DNA of 64,000 nucleotides, taken from contig OY987305.1 in NCBI GenBank assembly GCA_963920635.1, forward strand, positions 7,355,153-7,419,152, in the 5' to 3' direction. Shown here piece by piece: positions 55,905 through 64,000 of this stretch (the stretch's first letter is position 1; each line of letters begins with the position of its first letter). The translations under genes and the position numbers were made by a program. Below the pieces are notes generated by a model. The model was given only the letters and a program-made list of their open reading frames with translations. It was not told where the DNA came from and ran no database searches. The DNA comes from Pseudeuparius sepicola. Lineage: Eukaryota; Arthropoda; Insecta; Coleoptera; Anthribidae.

Positions 55905-56470
55905 ATTTGGGATTAAATGAAGACACGTCTCCAATTAAATTAACAAATGTATAGCTATTAATTCCTTGTATGTGAAAATTTTAAACTGCTCTGTAATTAT
56001 GGTACCTATGCTGCTTATCACTTTAATGAAATTGTGTGTATTTTTCGTGCTTTCAAGTGTTTTTTGTTAATTTATAACTATTTATTAGTATTTACGATAT
56101 ATTGACTGATTTTGTATATTATTGCGCCGCGCAATAATAATTCCTACACCCCACTTTAACCCAAGCGGTTTACCCGGGTAAAGCCAGAAATAGCTATAAT
56201 GTCAGTTATATTATTTCGTACTTTACCCACGTTTCTTGGGTATTTCGCAGTTTACCCGGGTAACCCGTAACATATACAATGAGACGCAGAAAGTGGGTGG
56301 TGTGTGGCCAAATTGATATTTCTCATGGCATAATCAATCACAGGTAAACGTTGTACGGGTGTAATGTTTGTTTACTTCTCCGTTATATGTTGGTTGACTA
56401 CAAACGTGTGCATTTTGATGCTTTTGCTCCCCCTATCCTTGGTTATTTATGTGAGGTTTCCACCTATAAA
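55905..56470 (+). repeat. Segmental duplication, copy 2
   Basis: Matches copy 1 (53010-54240) at both ends but differs in the middle. It has one Cys-x2-Cys-type unit (ATG at 56279: MRRRKWVVCGQIDIS), followed by a good donor-like CAATCACAG|GTAAAC. It also carries an unrelated 150-bp insert (about 56118-56270) with two TTTACCCGGGTAA palindromes. Confidence 0.55.
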
Positions 56471-57266
56471 ATGAGACCTATTTTGATACTGTCGGATAAT
56501 GATACCAATCATAACTCTTCAGCTCTTCAGTGTCAAGATCCATGATTGTTTGTTTTGCGGGAGAGGGTACCTACGCCCTACGCCGCTGTTATGTGCGGCG
56601 TCCGCAAAGTGAAGAAACGAGGGAAGAAGGGTAAGCGAGAAGATTAAAAATGCCAATTGAGCATTGCGGATCGAATAGATGTCGCCAAGTAGACATATTC
56701 TTCAGTATTCCATAAACATTTCAGCGTCAGCGTTGCTGTGACAGACGGATCAGATAAGAAGCGTTCGCAGGCACGTATACATGTCGGCGGGAGAGTTAAT
56801 TGACAGCCCAATCAATGGAGGATTTTGTCACTAGACTCGAAAACGACGTTGATTGACTTAATATTCCGCAGTTCAATTTCAATAAACAATGGGTAATTTC
56901 AGTGTAGTTTGAATCCCCGGTCCGAATATACGTGATTTAACGCCGAGTATTGTCGTCGATTGTTTCGACGCGAGGAGCTTGTATCTTTTCCTTGGCGGTC
57001 GTCGCATCGTGAGAAAACTGCCGATGCTGATAACGGGTAGCCTATGTGTTTATTACTTCAGCCAATTAAAGTTTTGGTTTTATCGCGCGCCGAACATCAC
57101 TTTCGAGTAAGTTAGGAAAGTCGCCTGCCGTCATGGCCGCGACACAACCTTCTTTAATGTGCCATATTCTCTTCTACCGACTTTTTCCGCACCTAATACC
57201 TTTCCACTATACGGTACTACAGTACAATCGTGATTTTCCTGGGCCTGAACGTTTTACTGCTATACT
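56471..57266. other. Single-copy-looking sequence with moderate GC
   Basis: No repeat matches in the window and no domain in any frame. GC is near 45 percent by eye at about 56560-57130, higher than its neighbours. Possible regulatory DNA or an undetected untranslated exon. Confidence 0.3.
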
Positions 57267-57310
57267 CAGTGGCGCCGCACGAGGGAGGGTGGCAAATACC
57301 CCTTCCAAGC
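57267..57310 (+). repeat. CAGTGGCG transposon terminus
   Basis: CAGTGGCGCCGCACGAGGGAGGGTGGCAAATACCCC has the design of the G-rich hAT-like ends at 8565 and 27008. No partner found. Confidence 0.35.
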
Positions 57311-57489
57311 CAAAAATTATTACTAAATATCTGGACACCGATTTTCAAAATTTGTTGTTAAGTTCAGAATAACAAACATCCCAATTTCAAGAATTTTTGT
57401 ACGTTATAGATAATGTTAAAAGTTGTCACCTTATATCCAAAGAGTACTTAGTTCGAGTAGGTATTGTGAAATTTAGTAACAAGATATAT

Positions 57490-57920
57490 AGTATTTCTAA
57501 AGTCACTTGAAACAGCATAAAAACTCTAATTGGCGTCACAAAAAGAATATAAGACATAAGCGTCACGCAGTTTTCAAAAATATACATATTCTAAAAGCAA
57601 CGTAATATTTCACTTTTAAGGTTTTCTTAAGGTTGTCGTCAAAAACAACGTAAAGGTTAATGCACCATATAATATTGTCAAACGGTCTCTAAAAAGCCAT
57701 ACCTATCGATTATAACTATTTACGCAAGTATGTGCTAAGATCTGTGAAATTATGGCACTGCTATCCACCGCATTTCGCTACACAAGTGGCCAGCCGTCGA
57801 ACAGTGTAACCCATGCAAGTATTGGTGATATTATATTAGGCGAGCATGCAGTCACTTGTTTTTACTACAATATCTATCTTCTCTGTCTCATTCATCTGTT
57901 TTTACTACTAATACCAGGTT
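57490..57920 (-). repeat. Inverse copy of the insert at 540-835
   Basis: AAGTCACTTGAAACAGCATAAAA, CTAATTGGCGTCACAAAAAG, CACCGCATTTCGCT, GGCCAGCCGTCGAACAGTGTAACCCATGCAAGTA and GTTTTTACTAC are the inverse of the corresponding blocks at 540-835. This copy has extra sequence at about 57575-57650. Confidence 0.75.
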
Positions 57921-58591
57921 CCGTTTAATATGGTTAAAAAAGTGTTTGGTCTTGCATTTTATTGCCGAGGCGCCTGTTCTCGAGCTACCCTGGTAAAATA
58001 CAAATTAACTCGCTTGGAACACAGTGATATACGAAGCGCGATCTATTTCATAGCATTTACCACGCTCTACTACTCGTAAAAATACCAAACTTATCAGCAG
58101 AAATCACCCGTATAAAATTCAAAGGTTTTTATGCGGTCGACGTCGACCTAGTCAAGAAGGCAGCCAATAAGAAAGCTAGCATAGCGATTTGATTGGTCGG
58201 CGTTTCGGAGATTCATGGAGCAGGTGTCGATGTGGGCCAGTTAGGCCAGTATAACCAGTGCCGTGCAGGGAAATAAGGATTGCGCTTTATTTTAAGGATT
58301 TTGGTTTTGTGTATAGATTTTCGTGTGGTGTTGTTTTGTGTGAAACAAAATTATTGATTTGCTTTGGTTTGAAATATTTCAAAGTTTATTTTATAATCAC
58401 CCTATATTTATTAGTATGTGTTGGTTTTATATACATACTAGTTTCTATACTATATATGATTTTAGTATAGAAACTTATAACAAAGGCAATTGATTATTTT
58501 TTTCTATTTCTAGGGTAAATTACAATTATCATATTATATATCTACTGTTAAAAAGGAGTAATTAAAACTTTATATGACAACGCTAAGATGA
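57921..58591. other. Nothing recognised
   Basis: AT-rich. The frame at 58258-58470 is hydrophobic by base composition only. Confidence 0.3.
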
Positions 58592-58885
58592 TTTGAGGAG
58601 GAAATTAAACATATCAAACAGGTTCTTAAGAAGAACAGTTATAATATTGAATTTGTTTAGCCTTTTTTTCTGGAATGTCCACAAAACAACAATGGTAATA
58701 GAATTAGAGAAATAAATCTGGTGGACCGATTAGTAAATTTAATTATTTCTTATTTTCCTGGACCATCACATAAGATAAAACGCATTGGCAATCCTTTTAA
58801 TGAAAAATACATTAAGATCGATGCTAGTTACAACGAAACCATTTATTTACAAAATATATTCAATATACCTACTTCTTTCAAATAA
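58592..58885 (+). pseudogene. Possible Penelope-like reverse transcriptase remnant
   Basis: A 97-codon frame with a single TAG at 58658 begins FEEEIKHIKQVLKKNSYNIEF, like the E-I-x-x-[IL]-x-x-x-[FL]-x-x-N-x-Y stretch of Penelope-like element proteins. It continues LVDRLVNLIISYFPG, which I do not recognise. Directly after the stop, at 58889-58921, lies a CTGAAGAAG...CGAAAAC type hairpin, as is usual at the ends of such elements. The class assignment rests on these two weak hints together. Confidence 0.35.
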
Positions 58886-58888
58886 CCA

Positions 58889-58921
58889 AGTTTTCGTCGA
58901 ATGTTTTGAACTTCTTCAGAG
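58889..58921 (-). repeat. CTGAAGAAG...CGAAAAC hairpin motif
   Basis: The minus strand reads CTCTGAAGAAGTTCAAAAC then ATTCGACGAAAACTT. It is the same design as the motif at 37439, with CTGA-A-GAAG replacing CTGATGA. It lies four bases beyond the stop of the RT-like frame. Confidence 0.4.
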
Positions 58922-59059
58922 TATTAGATTGAAGTATTAATTTACAGGTTTAAAAAATCCGAATGTAACGATATGTAGCAAATAGGTAGATATTACGTTA
59001 AAAAACCATATGATTTCTTTATTTAACGAAAAATTTTTCTTATGCAAGAAAATGGAGTT

Positions 59060-59480
59060 ACCATACAAGTTGTCCTTAGAATAAGTAAAAAAATTGAAAA
59101 TAAAAAAAAAACTTTTTAAATTTTTAAAAACGAGCTTTTATTTAACCTTATACTAAAACGAATAAAATAAGTTTAGGTTTTCGTTAAATTTTTGCAAATT
59201 GAAAAGCTTGTCGCGCCAAATGTTGATGAAAGTAGGTACCAATTAATTTTATTGGACAGTGATTGGTTGATAAGCAAGTACCTATTTGCCAAAGTATGCA
59301 TTTTTTTCTTTACAATTCGCACGACAAGCTTTTCAATTTGGAAAAACTTGTCACAATTTGGAATTGAATTATCGTAACGAAAACCTATAAATTTATTTTA
59401 TTCGTTTTAGTACATGGCTTAAATAAAAGCTTGTTTTTAAAAAGGTTCTTTTTATTTTCAATTTTATTTTGTGCTTTTTA
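59060..59480. mobile_element. Foldback element, uninterrupted relative of 440-900
   Basis: ACGAGCTTTTATTTAA..ACTAAAACGAATAAAATAAG..GGTTTTCGTTA..AAATTGAAAAGCTTGTCGC on the left is inverse to GCGACAAGCTTTTCAATTT-type blocks, CGTAACGAAAACC..TTTATTCGTTTTAGT and TTAAATAAAAGCTTGT on the right. It shares its outer parts with 440-535 and 835-900. Confidence 0.65.
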
Positions 59481-59499
59481 GTTCCTATTGGATTCAAAT

Positions 59500-60040
59500 G
59501 TCAGGAGGGTAGATAGTAAAGAAATTTAGTCCGCCATCTTGGGGCGGCCGCCATATTGGATTTTGTATGACGTCCTTCACCTTATTGTTTTCTAGCCGTC
59601 GAGCCCTTTCATTTGATACCCATATTAAGGGGGTTGAAAATAAAATGTAATCTGGCATCTTGGAGCAGCGGCCATATTGAATTTAGTGTGATGTTACTAA
59701 CTTTATCATTTTCTACTTTTCAAGCCCTTTCATTTGATACCCATATTAAAGGGGTTAAAAAGAAAATGTAATCTGACATCTTGGAGCAGCGGCCATATTG
59801 AATTTAGTGTGATGTCACTAACTTTATCGTTTTCTACTTTTCACGCCCTTTCATTTGATACCCATATTAAGGGGGTTGACAAAAAATACATCATCAGCCA
59901 TCTTGGAGCGGCGGCCATTTTGATAATATTACAATATTAAATATTACATATTGTATTGTCACGGGAACTAAAGGTGCATGCAAAAGTTTCAGCTCAATCG
60001 GATGTCAGGAAGTGGTTCTAATTCAGCTTTCAAGATTCGA
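59500..60040 (+). repeat. 121-bp tandem repeat array (three units) with flanks
   Basis: GCCCTTTCATTTGATACCCA begins at 59603, 59724 and 59845, an exact 121-base period. Each unit carries CATCTTGGAGCAGCGGCCAT, AATTTAGTGTGATGTNACTAA and TTTTCTACTTTTCA. A shorter flank ends with TTTCAGCTCAATCGG. Units differ by few bases, so the array expanded recently. An inverse single-unit relative is at 120-440. Confidence 0.9.
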
Positions 60041-60235
60041 CCTACACTATAACAGGTGAAGTTAAATAAAAGCTTGTAAATATAATTGTTATAAAACTAT
60101 AACAGTAAAATCATATAAAATAACATAAAAATATGACGCAAAATCACATTTCAAAGTCAAAAATATGTAAACACTCTTTTAATAATAATCATAGAATTTT
60201 GTTTTGCTGTTTTTGATCTGGTTGCACCACGAATA

Positions 60236-60400
60236 AATTAGAATAAATGTCTCATTTAATTTTTATTTAGATTTTTTGCCACAGGAACCTGAAACAAGCT
60301 GATTAAAGGACCACATTTTCAAGTTGCCAGGAAAACCACTGCTAAATAGGCTCTGGGGCTTTGTCAGTGGTTAGTTCAGATTCAACATTAAAAGAACGAA
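60236..60400 (+). repeat. Diverged copy of the TTTTTCGCCACAG repeat
   Basis: TTTAATTTTTATTTAGATTTTTTGCCACAGGAACCTGAAACAAGCTGATTAAAGGAC matches 6930-7010 and 7730-7800 with mismatches. GTTAGTTCAGATT follows as in the first copy. Confidence 0.5.
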
Positions 60401-62494
60401 ACGTCAAAAAACAACTTCAACAACTTTGTTTTTTGAGTTTTCGGAGAATAAATCTTTCTCCTTTCTTGAACAAAAGGTCAAATCAAAGTGAAATGATAAA
60501 ATAGTAAATGTCAATTCATTCAGCGACACAGTAATCCGTATTTCGGTATTTTCTCAAATAAATGCCGATTCCTTAAATGTTCCTAATTCTTCCTATTTTG
60601 TATCCTATCCGAAACCAAAATCAAATTCCCACTGATATATTTCCTCATACCACACAATAACAACATCTCTTTTTGCAAGCGAGAATTAGTATTAGTAATG
60701 CAACGATATTTATATTGATGTTTCAGAAAAACTGAAAGTAATTAAATAAATCTAACGAACAGGCATATCCTTTTAATTGCCGATAGCAATAAACAGTTTA
60801 CTTGGAGTAGAGACATTAACAGTTTTCTCACGATCTCTTTGAAGTTGCAACAAAAAATATTGTATATTAGCTTATAGACTATCCCGCTTTTTCAATTTAA
60901 ATTATTTACTAATTCCAAGTAACGATCGAAGGAAATGTTTCATCATTGGCGGTTGTCCGTATTTTAAACGGCTCTGTTTAAAATCTCCGGGATCTCGCAA
61001 ATTTCGTTTTTATTATTTTTCAATTGTTTTATTATGTTTGGATCACATTTTGTGATTGAAATTTCAAAGCGCATACGACAAATAACTATTAGCTTTGGAC
61101 GTAGTTCAACAAGGGGTGTCCAATCCGCAAAGAGCGAGTAATTTTTATTATTAAGTTCCAGCTCAATTATTGTGGTAGACTTACGGAAGATTCAATATGA
61201 CAGCTGAAGTTCTCGACTTCAGTTAATCTTACGACATCAAATTAAAATTGCATAGCGCCAACTTTGTAGCGATGGTGCGCGCCTCTGATTCAATCCCCCA
61301 CCCAGGCTCCTTTGCATTTATATTAAATCTGTCCAGATCGACATGTTTGTGTTCTTCTTATTGTTTTTCTGTCAGGTTAACACTAATTTCAAACTCTTCG
61401 CCGGCCGTATCAAAACCCTTTCACCTCCGTCACCTCCACGGTCGGTCGGATGGGACTGCTAGTAATGTGAGATAATCAATTTTCAAGGCTTGACGTTAAT
61501 TCGAAATAACAAGACGTTGTTTGATGTAGTGCTTTAAACGTCAGTTTCTCGAAAAGTAATCGCGAGATCTAGCGCCTTGGACGACCTCCGCCGTGGTATG
61601 CTTTCAAAAATTTACGGTTTAGGACCTCAACAATATTGAGCTCCTCTTGGCAAAATACAGAATCAACGTTGAAAACAACATATTCTGTACAGGGTACCCT
61701 ATTTTCTGCACTTTTCCGGAGTATTTCCCTTATTTTTAAAGACAGATTGTTGCGGTTTTCGCAACAGTTTGCTACTTTTTTGTGAAATTAAAGATGGCGC
61801 CAGCCAGTGCTGGTTTATCCGCTGGGCGCTCGGGGCGGGCGCCCAGGGTCACCTGAAGGGCCCGGTCTCAGTCTACACATTTTATATCATGAGATGAGTG
61901 GGTAGTTACTTTTTCGAACAAGCGAGTTTTTCTACCTTTTTTGTTCTTGCAATTCCAAAAATTTCATCAATTTTACGGAAAAAACATTGCGCAGTGCTTT
62001 ACAATGTTTTTCCATGGTACAATTTTAAATAAACTCCTGGACAAAATTAACGCACCAACATAATAAATACCCACAAAAATTGCATTTTTGAAAATAAATT
62101 AATGGAAACTAAATGAAAAGCAACAAATTGCATTATTTAATGTTAAGTTTAACAGTAGTAAATTCCTAAAGCCTACTATTTATATTCTTGGTAGACACGC
62201 AAAATAATTTAAAATATAATTTGAAAAAAATTAACAAAAAATAACACCGACTTCACAAATTTTAAACTTAAATGAAAGTTGTGGGGTACCAAGGTGTATT
62301 GTCCCAAAAATAATGAATTGACGGGAATGCTCTTGCCTAAGTTGAAATGTTTTTCCATGGCAACCTTGATTAAATATAATGATCGCATTTATCTGCAATT
62401 TGGAATATCATGCGAATCTTTAGAGCAAACATATTTATAACATATTTATATTGTTGGAATCGGAAAATTTCGTGCAATTCAAAAATCCACAAAT
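60401..62494. other. Mostly nothing recognised; isolated transposon ends
   Basis: TACAGGGTACCCTATTTTCTGC at about 61688 is a single TACAGGG-type terminus. CAGTGCTGGTTTATCCGCTGGGCGC at 61805 resembles a hAT-like end with an adjacent GC-rich palindrome (GGGCGC..GCGCCC). A copy of ACACCGACTTCACAAATTT lies at about 62243. The frame at 61248-61475 has no domain. Confidence 0.4.
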
Positions 62495-62672
62495 ATACAG
62501 AGTGTTCCATTAAAAAAAAGTAAGTTTATATTTTTTCATAAATTTGCGATGCTCATTTGTTTTATCTAGTAACAGATCCTAGCGGTTCAGAAAAAAACCC
62601 TACAATTTTCATTTAAGTAAAGAACAATAAAGGCTCTAGGGGTGAGTCAAAATATACGGGAACACCCTGTAC
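62495..62672. mobile_element. Small TATACAGAGTGTTCC element
   Basis: Starts TATACAGAGTGTTCCATTAAA and ends ACGGGAACACCCTGTA. The ends are inverse over about 15 bases. Too short to code. Confidence 0.5.
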
Positions 62673-62704
62673 AGAGACCACGCGAAGGTTGGAACAAATT
62701 TAGT

Positions 62705-63285
62705 AAAATCTCTATGGGCAAGGGGAAAAATCGCTCGGACACGTCAAACTTAATTTTGTAATGCCGAAATTTTGACATAGAAATGCGTCATGTGACGTAA
62801 TGGTGTCGCATATAATGACGTACCTTTTGAAAGCACCTTTTGAAAGCACAATTTGAAAGAGTTCATTTTTCTTCATACAGAACGATGATTTTTGGTATAG
62901 GTTACAAAATATTTTTTTGAGAAAAAAATATCTATTTACTCTCTTATGTATTTGTCGGTAAATGGTATAGGCACTTATTCGAATATTTATATATTTTTTC
63001 TCATTTACTATTAACTATTTTTGGCGAATTTACTTTAACTGTTCTTGTTATAATTGAATAAATTGACAAGTACCTACATAAGAAAGTAAATAAATTGTAA
63101 AGAATAAACGAAATATTTTTCTCAAAAAAATGTTATACCAAAAATCATCGTTCTGTATGTAGAAAAATGAGCTATCTGCGGCACCGATGACGTCACATAG
63201 TGCATGTCAAAATTTGCCCATTACAAAATTAGGCTTGACGTGCCCGAGCGATTTTTTCCTTTGCCCATAGAGATTTCTTTGATTT
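62705..63285. mobile_element. Foldback element, AATCTCTATGGGCAA ends (0.58 kb)
   Basis: AAATCTCTATGGGCAAGGGG..AAAAATCGCTCGGACACGTCAA..AATTTTGTAATG..AAATTTTGACAT on the left is inverse to the right side (TGACGTGCCCGAGCGATTTTTTCCTTTGCCCATAGAGATTT). An inner pair ACAGAACGATGATTTTTGGTATA / TATACCAAAAATCATCGTTCTGT is closer to the centre. No coding capacity. Confidence 0.75.
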
Positions 63286-64000
63286 TTTTTGTTTTCGTTT
63301 GTTATGTATAAGCAAAAGACCAATATTAATATCACTAAGTAACTAATGTGTATTTTTAATTTTAATTTGTTTGTGGCGTGCATACAGTTTTTGAAAAAAA
63401 ATCGCTAATGTGATTTATTAAAATTTTGATTCTAGAAACTGGCATAATAGCAGTGACGCATAGTCACTGATAGTATAGGATTTAGATTTTGTATGACAGC
63501 ATTTCTGGTCAAAAATTCAATTTCTCAAGCTTTACAATTAAAAGAACGGGGTCAAATTGCACAATTAATAAACTTTTAACAGGGCAACCCGAAACAAATA
63601 GGTCTCCGGTTTTATAGAATTTAACTTAGATAAAATTGGGTTTTGTCGAAAAAAAAAGATTTTGAGTAGATTTACGGCATTTTTCTTTATTTAAAATTTT
63701 TCAGTAAAGGAATCCACCTATTTGCTCTTCGGCATCACTTTCCAAGCAAAAACTATTGGCCTACTGGTCACAGGGTAGGTACATGCACTTTTTAAAACCG
63801 CGAACAAAGAAAACTACCTTAATTTCTGATCTGGTTGCTGTTGTGACACGGCGCGATATCAAAGATCTAACCTTTGTTTACTCATATCCATATCATATGA
63901 CTAATTCGTTACCCACAGCCACCACAACACACTCAAATGCCAGCCTCTGCCGCACTTCTGACCTACCCAATTAGCCTATAACTTCAAAGAGCGCGCCACG
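63286..64000. other. Nothing recognised to the right edge
   Basis: AT-rich intron. The last 250 bases have slightly higher GC and a 72-codon frame without domain. No bHLH exon seen. Confidence 0.35.

Larger units (their letters stand above)
46525..64000 (-). other. dys: dys intron (partial) upstream of the linker exon, >17.4 kb
   Basis: No bHLH exon (an RRDxINAEIxxL-type basic helix 1) was found on the minus strand from here to the right edge. The upstream exon(s) and promoter are therefore probably outside the window, though a very short or diverged exon could be hidden. The contents are listed separately below. Confidence 0.6.

Noticed and set aside
57133..57372. 79-codon open frame starting MAATQPS
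   Set aside because: It runs into a transposon-like CAGTGGCG terminus at 57267 and shows no domain.
46525..64000. A bHLH exon of dys (RRDxINAEI-like) on the minus strand
   Set aside because: Looked for and not found. The GC-richer patches at 52.5, 56.6, 61.3 and 63.8 kb do not encode it in any minus frame.
1..64000. CRISPR arrays, bacterial operons, ribosome binding sites or a prokaryotic defence system
   Set aside because: Splice sites, introns, SINE and MITE content show insect nuclear DNA; the direct repeats present are not spaced like CRISPR.

Overview
This is a eukaryotic, almost certainly insect, genomic window. It is AT-rich, has spliced genes, and is packed with transposon debris carrying the TATACAGGGTG...CACCCTGTATA termini common in insect genomes. 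I could not fix the order. The TAGGTACCTA-type words and the ACCGACTTCAAAAAAGG repeat occur in several insect lineages.

The one host gene I can support is on the minus strand. Three exons encode part of dysfusion (dys), the insect ortholog of the bHLH-PAS transcription factor NPAS4. They are, in transcription order, 46463-46524 (linker before PAS-A, ending LHHTPTPNIGFSK), 5162-5251 (start of PAS-A, ALSGFLMMMTQNGKLL...) and 4081-4266 (rest of PAS-A, EDLLIHGDSVYDIIDKQDH...). All have consensus splice sites and compatible phases, and joined they read through without a break. The introns are 41,211 bp and 895 bp. The bHLH exon(s) must lie beyond the right edge (or are unrecognised at >46524). The PAS-B and C-terminal exons lie beyond the left edge. 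So nearly the whole window is dys intron.

The introns hold several layers of mobile DNA. (1) Large foldback (palindromic) elements with TATACAGGGTG- or TACAGTGTGTCC-type ends, 0.3-1.7 kb, at 2706, 15732, 22426, 29242, 30444, 38053, 47271 and 50914. Two have the start of a DUF4817-type helix-turn-helix transposase gene at their centre. (2) A TA-flanked mariner-like MITE family (CAGTGACCGGCAGAAAGTT) in three copies at 25430, 30906 and 37564. The second copy sits inside one arm of a palindrome whose other arm preserves the empty site. (3) A three-copy element family (3527, 12071, 17392) that variably carries a 5S rRNA-like module, and a separate 5S rRNA-derived SINE-like sequence at 32259. (4) A 121-bp tandem repeat family at 59.5 kb with an inverted relative at the left end. 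(5) Decayed coding scraps: an IS630/mariner-type transposase (54.4 kb), a non-LTR reverse transcriptase (21.3 kb), a Penelope-like scrap (58.6 kb), a psq-HTH scrap (9.8 kb), a DUF4817 scrap (47.8 kb) and a short exon-like ORF (45.0 kb). (6) A segmental duplication at 53-56.5 kb carrying repeated Cys-x2-Cys exon-like units.

A GC-rich island at about 21.38-21.79 kb is the clearest candidate regulatory element. Between these features lie AT-rich stretches where I see nothing I can name.
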